From NCBI GenBank assembly GCA_902594675.1, contig CACJNE010000006.1, forward strand, positions 1 through 64,000: a stretch of DNA of 64,000 nt, read 5' to 3'. The stretch is from an uncultured Pelagibacteraceae bacterium (lineage in GTDB: Bacteria > Pseudomonadota > Alphaproteobacteria > Pelagibacterales > Pelagibacteraceae). Shown here piece by piece: positions 20,324 to 30,063 of this stretch (the first letter of the stretch is position 1; the number at the start of each line of letters is the position of its first letter). Position numbers and translations under genes: made by a program. The notes below the pieces were generated by a model that worked only from the letters and a program-made list of their open reading frames with translations, had not been told where the DNA came from and did not search any database.

Positions 20324-21373
20324 AACTTTACTAGCACATTCTGTGGTATTGCTATCACCATCTAAATCTTTTGTTCTATTATTTTTTTCTAATAAAGTCT
20401 TTTCGATTGATTTTACTATTCTTGATGCAGCTTCTTTTTCTCCCAAGTAATCTAACATCATGGCACCAGACCATATTTGTCCCACGGGATTAGCAATACC
20501 TTTTCCTGCTATATCTGGGGCTGAACCATGTACCGGTTCAAATAATGATGGATATTTGTTTGTAGGGTTAATATTTCCAGACGGTGCAATGCCTATAGTT
20601 CCAGTACATGCTGGACCTAGATCTGATAAAATATCTCCAAATAAGTTTGAAGCCACGACAACATCAAACCATTCAGGAGTTAAAACAAATCTAGCAGTTA
20701 ATATATCAATATGAAATTGATCAGTTTCAATTTCAGGATAGCTTTTCTTATTTTCATTAAATCTTTCATCCCAGTAAGGCATAGTTATTGATATACCATT
20801 AGATTTTGTAGCATTGGTTAATTTTTTTCTTTTACGTTTTTTTGCTAATTCAAATGCAAACTTTTGCACTCTGTCTATCCCATGTTTTGACATAATAGTT
20901 TCTTGAATTACAATTTCTCTTTCAGTATTTTGATACATCTTTCCACCAACTGAAGAATACTCTCCCTCTGTATTTTCTCGAACTATCATCATGTCAATAT
21001 CGCCGGGTTTCTTATTAGCTAATGGGGCATTAACACCTTCAAATAATTTTACTGGTCTTAGATTTATAAATTGATCAAATTCTCTTCTAAACTGAAGTAG
21101 TGATCCCCATAATGTAACATGATCTGGGTATCGATCTGGCATTCCAACAGCGCCAAAAAATATAGCATCATGGCTACCAATTTTATCCTTCCAATCATCA
21201 GGCAACATTTTTCCGTGTTTTTCATAATAATCACACGATGAAAAATCAAATTCATCAATTTGTAATTTGAATTGATGTTGATTGGCAACCTCTTTTAAAA
21301 TTTTTTGAGCTTCTGGAACTACTTCTTTACCAATTCCATCTCCTGCAATGGATGCAATTTTATACTCTTTCAT
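20309..21373 (-). CDS. Isopropylmalate/tartrate dehydrogenase family protein
   Basis: IAGDGIGKEVVPEAQKIL, IVRENTEGEYSSVGG, ASNLFGDILSDLGPACTGTIGIAPSGNINP, FEPVHGSAPDIAGKGIANP. Confidence 0.9.
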   Translation of the reverse strand: MKEYKIASIAGDGIGKEVVPEAQKILKEVANQHQFKLQIDEFDFSSCDYYEKHGKMLPDDWKDKIGSHDAIFFGAVGMPDRYPDHVTLWGSLLQFRREFDQFINLRPVKLFEGVNAPLANKKPGDIDMMIVRENTEGEYSSVGGKMYQNTEREIVIQETIMSKHGIDRVQKFAFELAKKRKRKKLTNATKSNGISITMPYWDERFNENKKSYPEIETDQFHIDILTARFVLTPEWFDVVVASNLFGDILSDLGPACTGTIGIAPSGNINPTNKYPSLFEPVHGSAPDIAGKGIANPVGQIWSGAMMLDYLGEKEAASRIVKSIEKTLLEKNNRTKDLDGDSNTTECASKVLSNL

Positions 21374-21375
21374 TT

Positions 21376-22434
21376 TTATTTTGTGAAAGTATCGTTAAAT
21401 TGTTTTGCAACTCTTACAAAAGTAGTACATTTACTTAATTGTTTTAATGAAGGAGCACCTACATAAGTGCAACTACTTCTAACGCCACCTAGAATATCTT
21501 GAATTGTATCTTTTATTTTTCCTCTATATTTAATTCTTACAGTTCTTCCTTCACTACTTCTGTAATTTGATAATCCTCCATAATGCTTTTTATTTGCTGT
21601 TTCAGAGCTTGAACCATAAAATTCAATATATTTTGAGCCGTTTGATTTAACTATTTTACCCTTGCCTTCGTCGTGACCTGCAAACATTCCACCTAACATT
21701 ACAAAATCTGCACCACCCCCAAAACCTTTTGCAACATCTCCAGGACATGTACATCCACCATCTGCAATTATATGAGCACCTAAACCATGTGCTGCATCAG
21801 CACATTCAATTACAGCACTTAATTGAGGGTAGCCAACTCCTGTTTGAATTCTTGTTGTACAAACACTTCCTGGACCAATCCCAACTTTTACAATATCTGC
21901 ACCAGATAAAATAAGTTCTTGTGTCATGTCTGCAGTAACTACATTTCCAGCTATAATAGTTTTTGTAGGATATTTATCTCTTACAGATTTAAGAAATTTA
22001 CTAAAGTATTCAGAATAACCATTAGCAACATCAATACAAATGAACTTTATAAATCCAAATTCTCTTAAAACTTTGTTTAAATTTTCAAAATCTTCTTTTT
22101 TAGTACCAATGCTAATAGCTATATTTTTATAAATAGATTTAATTTTTTTAAATTGTTTTATTTTTTTTATATCATGTTGTTTAGTTAAACATGTAATCAT
22201 GCCATATTCAGATAATTTCTCAGCTACTCCAAGCTCTCCGACCCCATCCATATTTGCAGCCATTATAGGAATACCCGACCACTCATTTTTACTATATTTA
22301 AATCTGTATGTTCTTAGAAGATTTACATCTTTACGACTTTGTAGCGTACTTCTTTTAGGTCTAAAAAGGACGTCTGAATAATCTAGTTTTAATTCTTCTT
22401 CAATTCTCACAAATCCGAATTTATACAGGTGCAC
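21376..22434 (-). CDS. guaC: GMP reductase (IMPDH/GMPR family)
   Basis: LDYSDVLFRPKRSTL, PIMAANMDGVG, KVGIGPGSVCTTRIQTGVGYPQLSAVIECADAAHGLGAHIIADGG. Confidence 0.9.
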   Translation of the reverse strand: MHLYKFGFVRIEEELKLDYSDVLFRPKRSTLQSRKDVNLLRTYRFKYSKNEWSGIPIMAANMDGVGELGVAEKLSEYGMITCLTKQHDIKKIKQFKKIKSIYKNIAISIGTKKEDFENLNKVLREFGFIKFICIDVANGYSEYFSKFLKSVRDKYPTKTIIAGNVVTADMTQELILSGADIVKVGIGPGSVCTTRIQTGVGYPQLSAVIECADAAHGLGAHIIADGGCTCPGDVAKGFGGGADFVMLGGMFAGHDEGKGKIVKSNGSKYIEFYGSSSETANKKHYGGLSNYRSSEGRTVRIKYRGKIKDTIQDILGGVRSSCTYVGAPSLKQLSKCTTFVRVAKQFNDTFTK

Positions 22435-22515
22435 AAAGTAAATTCAAATTAAATATTATTAATATTGATACTAAGCTTTCATTAGTTATACTTTCAAAAA
22501 TTCATATTATTAAGC

Positions 22516-23394
22516 ATGTTTAAAGGATTTAAGTCAAAATACATAAAAGTTAGAAAAGGTAAAATTTTCTGTAGAGTAGGAGGTAAGGGTCCACCGTTAC
22601 TTTTACTTCATGGTTATCCACAAACACATTTAATGTGGCACAAGACTGCACTAGAATTATCGAAAAAATTTACGGTTATTGCTGCAGACCTAAGGGGATA
22701 TGGTAATAGTTTAGCTCCACCCTCAGATAAAAATCATTTTAATTATTCCAAAAGAGAAATGGCAAGTGACATGAAACAAATAATGGAAAAATTAGGTTAT
22801 TCTAAATTCTTTGTAGCTGGACATGATAGAGGAGGAAGAGTGGCTCACAGATTAGCAAGGGACCATAGAAAAAATATATTAGCTTTGAGTGTTTTAGATA
22901 TTTGCCCCACACTAGATATGTATGAATTAACAACTAAAGACTTTGCTAAAGCATACTTTCATTGGTTTTTTTTAATTCAACCTAAGTGGCTACCTGAAAG
23001 AATGATTATGAGTGATCCAAGAAAATGGATGAAATACTGCTTAGATAAATGGTCTGGAAATCATAAATTTGGAAAAGTTGAAGAAGGTTATTTAAAATGT
23101 TTTAAGCAACCAAAAAGAATTCATGGATCATGTGAAGATTATAGAGCTTCTGCAACAATTGACTTGGATCATGATAAAAAAGACAGAAAGAAAAAACTAA
23201 ATATTCCTATTCAAGTATTGTGGGGAAAAAAGGGTGTAATTGGTAGACAGTTCAAACCAGTAAAAATTTGGCAGAAATATACAACTAAAAAAATTGAAGG
23301 ACATGCAATAAATTCAGGTCATTTCATTCCAGAACAAAACCCAAAAGCAACTGTAAAATATTTAACCAATTTTTTTTTAGATAAAATTAGCTAA
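22516..23394 (+). CDS. Alpha/beta hydrolase, (fluoro/halo)acetate dehalogenase-like
   Basis: LLLLHGYPQTHLMWHK, GHDRGGRVAHRLARDH, HWFFL, CEDYRASATIDLDHD, GHFIPEQNP. Confidence 0.82.
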   Translation: MFKGFKSKYIKVRKGKIFCRVGGKGPPLLLLHGYPQTHLMWHKTALELSKKFTVIAADLRGYGNSLAPPSDKNHFNYSKREMASDMKQIMEKLGYSKFFVAGHDRGGRVAHRLARDHRKNILALSVLDICPTLDMYELTTKDFAKAYFHWFFLIQPKWLPERMIMSDPRKWMKYCLDKWSGNHKFGKVEEGYLKCFKQPKRIHGSCEDYRASATIDLDHDKKDRKKKLNIPIQVLWGKKGVIGRQFKPVKIWQKYTTKKIEGHAINSGHFIPEQNPKATVKYLTNFFLDKIS

Positions 23395-23469
23395 TTTATG
23401 TGTTTTGATGTGATCAATGATCGCGCATATCATTCTTGATTATAAATAATTCGCCCTTAAATATGATCT

Positions 23470-24882
23470 ATGACCTCTTTACTGAAAAATTCAGAATTAT
23501 CTATAGAAAAAGCTGATAAAATTGTTTCAGAGACTTTAAATAGTTGTGATGATGGTGAACTTTACGTCGAAGATACAAAATCAGAAACCATTGTTTTAGA
23601 TGATAATAAAATCAAAAGTTCAAACTATACCTCTGATTTAGGCTATGGTTTTAGAGCGGTCACAGGTGATACCGTGGCTTACTCACATTCAAATGAAATT
23701 TCAGAAAAATCGTTAAAAAATTCAAGTGATAATCTTAAATCAACCTTAAAAAACAATAGTGGCACTTACAATTCAGAAATAAAAAAAACTAATCAAAAAC
23801 TTTACAAAGACATTGATCCCATTGAAAGCAAATCAATGAAATCAAAAATAGAGTTACTAAATAATATGAATGAGTATGCCAGATCTAAAGATAGTAGTGT
23901 AAAGCAAGTTACAGCTAGTCTTTTAGCTGAGAAGAAAAATATTGAAATTATTAGATCTGGTGGAGAGCTATTATCAGATAATCGACCATTGGTAAGAATT
24001 AACATGTCAGTGATGGTTGAAAAAAATGGAAGAAAAGAAACTGGTGTTTATGGAATTGGCGGAAGACAAGATTATGATGAATATTTAAAGAACGATAACT
24101 GGAAAAAAGTTTGCGATGAAGCTTTTAGGATTGCAAACACAAACATAGAAAGTAAACCCTCACCAGCTGGAGAGATGAAAGTTGTACTCGGACCAGGCTG
24201 GCCTGCTATTTTAATTCATGAAGCTGTTGGCCATGGTTTAGAGGGAGACTTTAATAGAAAAAAAACTTCTGCGTTTCATGATTTGGTAGGAAAAAAAGTT
24301 GCAAGCAAAGGAGTTACAATAATAGATGATGGCACAATAGATAATAGAAGAGGTAGTTTAAATATTGATGATGAAGGAACTCCAACCGAAAGAACTATTT
24401 TAATAGAGGACGGAATTCTAAAAAATTTTATGCAAGATAGATTAAACGCTAGATTAATGAATACAAAATCCACAGGAAATGGAAGAAGAGAAAGTTATAA
24501 ACATGTCGTAATGCCAAGGATGAGAAATACAATCATGTTAGGCGGCACAAATACTCAAGAGGAAATGATTAAATCAGTCGATAAGGGTATATTTGCGGTA
24601 AGTTTTGGTGGTGGTCAAGTAGATATAACATCAGGAAAATTTGTTTTCAATTGTACAGAGGCATATGAAATAATTAATGGCAAAGTAGGAGCTCCAATTA
24701 AAGGCGCAACTCTAATAGGTGACGGACCATCATCATTAAAAGAAATTTTAATGGTTGGAGATGATATGATGTTAGACCCAGGAATTGGTACCTGTGGAAA
24801 AGCAGGACAAGGCGTTCCAGTTGGTGTTGGACAACCATCTTTGTTGATAAACAATATGACAGTTGGTGGAACTCAATTGTAA
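23470..24882 (+). CDS. tldD: Metalloprotease TldD
   Basis: HEAVGHGLEGDFNRKKTSAFHDLVGKKVAS (HExxxH), GTCGKAGQGVPVGVGQP. Confidence 0.95.
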   Translation: MTSLLKNSELSIEKADKIVSETLNSCDDGELYVEDTKSETIVLDDNKIKSSNYTSDLGYGFRAVTGDTVAYSHSNEISEKSLKNSSDNLKSTLKNNSGTYNSEIKKTNQKLYKDIDPIESKSMKSKIELLNNMNEYARSKDSSVKQVTASLLAEKKNIEIIRSGGELLSDNRPLVRINMSVMVEKNGRKETGVYGIGGRQDYDEYLKNDNWKKVCDEAFRIANTNIESKPSPAGEMKVVLGPGWPAILIHEAVGHGLEGDFNRKKTSAFHDLVGKKVASKGVTIIDDGTIDNRRGSLNIDDEGTPTERTILIEDGILKNFMQDRLNARLMNTKSTGNGRRESYKHVVMPRMRNTIMLGGTNTQEEMIKSVDKGIFAVSFGGGQVDITSGKFVFNCTEAYEIINGKVGAPIKGATLIGDGPSSLKEILMVGDDMMLDPGIGTCGKAGQGVPVGVGQPSLLINNMTVGGTQL

Positions 24883-24887
24883 TCTCA

Positions 24888-26207
24888 ATGATTAAAGATC
24901 AAGATTATCTAAAAAAAATTGCTGATATTTGTCTTAGCAGATCAAAAAAACTTGGCTCAACTGACGCAAGTATTTTGGTACAGAGCTCTGTATCTGAAAA
25001 TATTAATGTTAGGAATAAAAAATTAGATGGTTCTGAAAGATCAGAAAATCTTGGAGTTGTCCTTACTACATATTTAGGAAAAAAAAAATCCTCAATTGCA
25101 TCATCAAACCTTAAAGAGAGTAACTTAAATGAATTAGTTGATAGATGTATTGAAACAATGAAGATAACGCCCGAAGATGAATATAATTCACTGCCAGATA
25201 AAGATCTTCATTTTAGCGGTTTGAAAGATTTAGATTTATACGATGAAACTCATTTGAGTAATGAAGATAAAATTAATTATATAAAAGAGGCAGAAGATGA
25301 GGCTTTTTCAAATAATAAAATTGTAAATACCAATGGTTCAGGATTTGGGGAAAATAAATCAAATTTTTTATTAGCTAATTCAAATGGATTTGCTGATGGA
25401 TATAAAACTTCTCAATTTACAGCTTATTGTGAAGTTGTTTCTAAAAGCAATGGAAGTATGGAAAGAGATTATGAATATACTAGTAAAAGATTTTATAATG
25501 ACATTTTAAAACCAAAAGACCTTGGATCTATCGCAGCGGATCATGCTGTAAAAAAATTAAATCCAAAAAAGATTAAAAGTGAAAAAATTAGCCTTATATT
25601 TGACAAAAGAATATCAAAAAACTTTCTTTCAATTTTTGCTAGCGCCATTTCATCAAGTGCTATTGCAAAAGGTACTACTTTTTTAAAGGACAAATTAAAC
25701 CAAAAAGTATTCAACACCGAAATAAATATTAATGATCGTGGTGATATCAAAAAAGCTAATGGGTCTCGTTATTTTGACAGTGAAGGTATAGGTATAATTA
25801 ATTTAGATTTAATTAAAAATGGAATACTTCAAGATTATTTGATTGACACTTACAATGGAAAAAAAATAAACAGAAAGTCTAATGGTAGAGCAAGCGGTAC
25901 AACAAATCTGTATTTTGAAAACGGATCTAAAACTTTTAATGAGTTGATAAAATCAGAAAAAAAACTTCTTTACATAAAAGAAACTATCGGTCACGGCACA
26001 AATATTATTAATGGAGATTATTCCGTAGGTGCAAGTGGTATAATGATTGAAAATGGTGAATTTTCATATCCGGTAAGCGAAATAACAATCGCTGGAAATT
26101 TAAATAATATTTTTCAAAATATAACTCTAGCTGACGATCTAGAATTTAATTATTCTACCAATTCACCAACAATGCATGTTGAAGGTATGATAGTTGGGGG
26201 AAAATAA
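24888..26207 (+). CDS. pmbA: Metalloprotease PmbA/TldE
   Basis: Adjacent to tldD; INGDYSVGASGIMIENGEFSYPVSEITIAGNL. Confidence 0.93.
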   Translation: MIKDQDYLKKIADICLSRSKKLGSTDASILVQSSVSENINVRNKKLDGSERSENLGVVLTTYLGKKKSSIASSNLKESNLNELVDRCIETMKITPEDEYNSLPDKDLHFSGLKDLDLYDETHLSNEDKINYIKEAEDEAFSNNKIVNTNGSGFGENKSNFLLANSNGFADGYKTSQFTAYCEVVSKSNGSMERDYEYTSKRFYNDILKPKDLGSIAADHAVKKLNPKKIKSEKISLIFDKRISKNFLSIFASAISSSAIAKGTTFLKDKLNQKVFNTEININDRGDIKKANGSRYFDSEGIGIINLDLIKNGILQDYLIDTYNGKKINRKSNGRASGTTNLYFENGSKTFNELIKSEKKLLYIKETIGHGTNIINGDYSVGASGIMIENGEFSYPVSEITIAGNLNNIFQNITLADDLEFNYSTNSPTMHVEGMIVGGK

Positions 26208-26213
26208 GAATTA

Positions 26214-26759
26214 ATGAAAATTATTTTAAAAAGTTTAATAGTCTTAACTTTATTTTTTAATCCGGTCTATTCAGCAGATAATAATCAATTAGATAAACTT
26301 TTTGAAAAACTTTTAGAAGATGGCGAAATCTCAGCAAGGGAAACTGAAATGAAAATTTGGGGTATTTGGACAACTCATCCAAAAGATCAAAACTTAACCA
26401 GTTTATTATCTAGAGGAACATCATTTATGAACAGTCAAGAATACCAAAAAGCTGAAAATATATTTACAACTGTTATCGAACTGGATCCAAAATGGGCTGA
26501 AGCGTGGAATAAGCGAGCTACAGTTCTTTATTTGATGGGTAAGTATCAAGCGTCACAAGATGACATTGATGAAGTTTTAAAATTAGAAAAAAGACATTTT
26601 GGAGCTTTATCAGGTCAAGGCCTAGTGCAAATGAAATTAAAAAACTATGAAAAAGCTTTAAGCAGCTACGAAAGAGTAAAAAAAATTTATCCATCAATGA
26701 GGTCACCAAAAATAATGATACCTCAAATAAAGGAACTAATTAAAGATCAATCTGTTTAA
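26214..26759 (+). CDS. Secreted tetratricopeptide-repeat protein
   Basis: Signal peptide; EYQKAENIFTTVIELDPKWAEAWNKRATVLYLMGKYQASQDDIDEVLKLEKRHFGALSGQG. Confidence 0.88.
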   Translation: MKIILKSLIVLTLFFNPVYSADNNQLDKLFEKLLEDGEISARETEMKIWGIWTTHPKDQNLTSLLSRGTSFMNSQEYQKAENIFTTVIELDPKWAEAWNKRATVLYLMGKYQASQDDIDEVLKLEKRHFGALSGQGLVQMKLKNYEKALSSYERVKKIYPSMRSPKIMIPQIKELIKDQSV

Positions 26760-26760
26760 G

Positions 26761-27309
26761 ATGAAAAAATTAATTTTAATTTTTTCAGTTTTATTATTTC
26801 AATTAAATTATTCTTTTGCCAATGACAAAGTTATTGAATCTTTAAAAGAGGGAGGTAAACTTATATTTATAAGACATGCACTTGCTCCAGGTAATGGTGA
26901 TCCAGAAAATTTTGAATTGCAAGACTGTTATACTCAAAGAAATTTAAATGAAATAGGAATTCAGCAATCAAAAAAAATTGGATTAATTTTTAAAAAAAAT
27001 GAGATTAAAATTGATAATATTTATTCTAGCGAGTGGTGCAGATGTAAAGATACTGCAAAATATGCTTTTGATGACTTTGAGACATTTGATGCTCTAAATT
27101 CATTCTACGATACAAGATTTGCAGCTAATGAGGATAAACAGATAAAAGACTTTTATGAATTTATAGACAGCATAGATAGTAAAAATAATATTGTATTTGT
27201 TACGCACTACGTGGTTATTGGGGCAATTTTAAATATTGGAACATCTTCTGGTGAAATTGTTGTGACAGATAAAAACTTGAATATTATTGGATCAATCGAT
27301 ACTTTATAA
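26761..27309 (+). CDS. Secreted histidine-phosphatase family protein
   Basis: Signal peptide; LIFIRHALAPGNGDPENF, SEWCRCKDTAKYAF, FVTHYVVIGAI. Confidence 0.85.
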   Translation: MKKLILIFSVLLFQLNYSFANDKVIESLKEGGKLIFIRHALAPGNGDPENFELQDCYTQRNLNEIGIQQSKKIGLIFKKNEIKIDNIYSSEWCRCKDTAKYAFDDFETFDALNSFYDTRFAANEDKQIKDFYEFIDSIDSKNNIVFVTHYVVIGAILNIGTSSGEIVVTDKNLNIIGSIDTL

Positions 27310-27321
27310 TATATAGAAATT

Positions 27322-27513
27322 ATGAAAACGATCTTTGTTATAGGCTCGAAAAAACATACACTTAAGTACACAAGAAAGATGCCTGAGGGAGAAGTAAAAA
27401 AAATGAAATCATTTGTGACAAACAAAGGTCAAAAATTAGAGAAAACGTCTAAATTCAAAATTCTTAAAATTTCCGAAGAAAAATCTGCAAGAACTTTTAA
27501 AATTAATTTATAA
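27322..27513 (+). CDS. Small basic hypothetical protein (63 aa)
   Basis: ORF fits the gap between same-strand genes; MKTIFVIGSKKHTLKYTRKMPEGEVKKMK. Confidence 0.6.
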   Translation: MKTIFVIGSKKHTLKYTRKMPEGEVKKMKSFVTNKGQKLEKTSKFKILKISEEKSARTFKINL

Positions 27514-27536
27514 ATTTTTTTAAAATCAAATTAAAA

Positions 27537-28685
27537 ATGAAAAATTCAAAAAGAAGCAATGTTGATCCGTTTATTGTAATGGATGTAATGGAGTCTGCTA
27601 GAATAGCTGAAAAAAATGGCAAACATATTATACATATGGAAGTAGGGCAGCCAGGTACCCCAGCTCCAAAATTAGCAAAAAAATTTATCACTAAAGAAAT
27701 ATCCAATAATAACTTAGGCTATACGGTTACTCTTGGACTTCCTGCTTTGAGAGAACGTATCTCTCAGTTATACGGAGATTGGTACAACATTGATTTAAAT
27801 CCAAATAGAGTTGTAATAACCGTAGGTTCATCTGGAGCTTTTATTTTATCTTTTACATCTTTGTTTAATATTGGTGATAGAGTGGGTATAGCATCACCTG
27901 GCTATCCTAGTTACCGACAAATTTTAAAATCTCAAGATTTAATTCCAGTAGATATTCAAACTGAAATACAAAATAAATTTCAGCCAGTACCTGAAGATAT
28001 TAAAAAAAATAATTTAAATGGTATTCTTGTTGCATCTCCTGCAAATCCTACTGGATCGATGGTTGATAAGGAGACTCTAAAAAATTTAATAAACACTGCA
28101 CAGGAAAATAATGTTAGCTTTATAAGTGATGAAATATACCACGGTATTCAATATGAAAATAATCCCACAACTGCGTTAGAAATTACAGACAAATGTTATG
28201 TTATAAATTCTTTTTCTAAATATTTTTCAATGACAGGTTGGCGAATAGGTTGGATGATTGTTCCAGAAGATCATGTAAGACAAGTAGAAAGATTATCACA
28301 AAATTTATTTATATGTCCACCACATGTAAGCCAATTAACAGCGTTATCTGCAATGGACGCTAACATTGAATTAAATGAAAATGTAAATGTTTATAAAAAA
28401 AATAGAGAAATACTTTTAGAAGAATTACCTAAAGCTGGATTAGGAAAATTTTCTCCTCCTGATGGTGCATTTTATATTTATGTTGATATTTCTAAATACT
28501 CCAATGATAGCCTTAATTTCTGTAAGGAAGTTTTAAATAAAGCAGGAGTTGCCATAACGCCTGGATTAGATTTTGATCAAAAAAGAGGTAATTCAACAAT
28601 AAGATTTTCTTACGCTAGAAGTACCGATGATATTGTTGAGGGCATGAAAAGAATTAACTTATTCATGAATGAAAATTACTTGTAA
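27537..28685 (+). CDS. PLP-dependent aminotransferase class I/II
   Basis: HMEVGQPGTPAP, ASPANPTGSMV, SDEIYHGIQY, NSFSKYFSMTGWRIGW. Confidence 0.92.
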   Translation: MKNSKRSNVDPFIVMDVMESARIAEKNGKHIIHMEVGQPGTPAPKLAKKFITKEISNNNLGYTVTLGLPALRERISQLYGDWYNIDLNPNRVVITVGSSGAFILSFTSLFNIGDRVGIASPGYPSYRQILKSQDLIPVDIQTEIQNKFQPVPEDIKKNNLNGILVASPANPTGSMVDKETLKNLINTAQENNVSFISDEIYHGIQYENNPTTALEITDKCYVINSFSKYFSMTGWRIGWMIVPEDHVRQVERLSQNLFICPPHVSQLTALSAMDANIELNENVNVYKKNREILLEELPKAGLGKFSPPDGAFYIYVDISKYSNDSLNFCKEVLNKAGVAITPGLDFDQKRGNSTIRFSYARSTDDIVEGMKRINLFMNENYL

Positions 28686-28690
28686 GTAAT

Positions 28691-29257
28691 ATGAGAAAAA
28701 TAATTATATTTTTTTTAATTTGTTTATCTTTTTATTTCCAATATTCTTCATCAATGGCATATGAAGAAGCTCCATATAATGTAGTTCATTCAACTGATAC
28801 TTATGAGATAAGACACTATGAAGATAGGTTGGTAGTAGAAGTTGTTAATAAAAATGACGATAACAGTTTTAGAAAACTCTTTAGATACATTTCAGGACAA
28901 AACAATAAATCTGAGGAAATTAAAATGACAGTTCCAGTAACTCAAGGTGAAAAAGATGAAGGTTATTATATGCAATTCTATTTACCATCTAAATTTACTA
29001 AAGATAATACTCCTCTTCCGAATAACCCAGATATAAAAATTTCAACAATTAAAGAAGGTCATTTTGCAGTTATTCAGTATTCAGGTAGAGCATCTGATAA
29101 TAATTTTTTAAAACACAGAGATATTCTGAATCAAAAGCTTCTTGAAGATAATATAAATATTAACGGACCTGCAATAAGAGCTACGTATAATGGTCCCTTT
29201 ACATTACCTATGATGAGAAGAAATGAAGTAATGTTTAAAGTCTCTTGGAATAAATAA
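28691..29257 (+). CDS. SOUL family heme-binding-like protein, secreted
   Basis: YEIRHYEDRLVVEV...KMTVPVTQ...YYMQFYLPSKFT. Confidence 0.88.
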   Translation: MRKIIIFFLICLSFYFQYSSSMAYEEAPYNVVHSTDTYEIRHYEDRLVVEVVNKNDDNSFRKLFRYISGQNNKSEEIKMTVPVTQGEKDEGYYMQFYLPSKFTKDNTPLPNNPDIKISTIKEGHFAVIQYSGRASDNNFLKHRDILNQKLLEDNININGPAIRATYNGPFTLPMMRRNEVMFKVSWNK

Positions 29258-29333
29258 TTTCTAAAAACCTTTTTGTCATATCGTATAAAAACAATATTTA
29301 TGTTTTATCGTCTCTTAATCAGAAAGGTAATGT

Positions 29334-29735
29334 ATGAAAAAAATAATAATCACTATATTTGCAATATTTGTTATAAATAATTCAGTTTTAGCTGATGGAC
29401 ATGTAAAGAGAATTATATCTACAAGTCAAACTGGAATGGGTAACGATATAGTATATCCTTCAGGCAAAGCAAAGATAACTGCTTTTGAGTTTAATGTTCC
29501 CGTTGGAGGTCCAGTTGTTCCTCATACCCACTCTTTTCCGGTATTAATAATGATTCAGCAAGGAGAGATTGAACTTACCCAAGGTGGTAAAAGTTATATC
29601 TATAAAGCTGGAGATGCATTCGTAGAGGATGTAGGTGTAGTCCATGAATCAAAAAATATTGGAGATGTTCCTGTTAAAGCGATTGTTGTTGCGATGGGAG
29701 TTGAAGGTCAAAAAATTATGACACCAGTAAAATAG
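29334..29735 (+). CDS. Secreted cupin-domain protein
   Basis: Signal peptide MKKIIITIFAIFVINNSVLADG; VVPHTHSFPVLIMIQQGEIELTQGGKSYIYKAGDAFVE. Confidence 0.88.
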   Translation: MKKIIITIFAIFVINNSVLADGHVKRIISTSQTGMGNDIVYPSGKAKITAFEFNVPVGGPVVPHTHSFPVLIMIQQGEIELTQGGKSYIYKAGDAFVEDVGVVHESKNIGDVPVKAIVVAMGVEGQKIMTPVK

Positions 29736-29745
29736 GAAGGAAAAA

Positions 29746-29777
29746 ATATGGGGCATATAAATATGATTGCCCCATAT
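29746..29777. terminator. Putative bidirectional hairpin terminator between convergent genes
   Basis: ATATGGGGCA ... TGCCCCATAT 10-bp perfect stem with 12-nt loop. Confidence 0.65.
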
Positions 29778-29790
29778 CTCATTCTTTAAG

Positions 29791-29982
29791 CTAAAACTTT
29801 TTAGCCTCTTTTTTTAAGTGACCTAATGTTTCTCCTGAATTTTTTCCAGATTTGATAACGTATCCACTTGTGCCATTTGCATTAGTTTCTACAGTTTTCA
29901 AGTTTCGAAACATAAGTTGATTTAGCCTAGCGTTCTTTGAGCCTCGGCTAAACGAACTTAACACTCTGTGCATTCTTTTCAT
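29791..29982 (-). CDS. Small basic protein (63 aa), unknown function
   Basis: AAGGAGagtgtATG: strong Shine-Dalgarno 5 nt before the internal ATG; MKRMHRVLSSFSRGSKNARLNQLMFRNLKTVETNANGTSGYVIKSGKNSGETLGHLKKEAKKF. Confidence 0.6.
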   Translation of the reverse strand: MKRMHRVLSSFSRGSKNARLNQLMFRNLKTVETNANGTSGYVIKSGKNSGETLGHLKKEAKKF

Positions 29983-30019
29983 ACACTCTCCTTGTTTGTT
30001 TTTCCAAAACTCGCTTTTA

Positions 30020-30063
30020 ACCGATGCGATATCGGTCTCTTTTTTACCATGAGATATGGTAAA
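30020..30063 (-). ncRNA. Candidate structured 5' leader with two tandem hairpins
   Basis: TTTACCAT-loop-ATGGTAAA (30043-30063) and ACCGAT-loop-ATCGGT (30020-30036), both perfect with 5-nt loops, upstream of a strong SD. Confidence 0.45.

Noticed and set aside
22452-22466. Perfect palindrome AATATTATTAATATT in the guaC/hydrolase divergent spacer
   Set aside because: Composed only of A/T in an AT-rich genome; such palindromes are expected by chance
23470-26207. tldD/pmbA as part of a RiPP (modified peptide) biosynthetic cluster
   Set aside because: No precursor peptide, modifying enzyme or dedicated exporter seen nearby; the TldD/E pair is a common housekeeping gene pair
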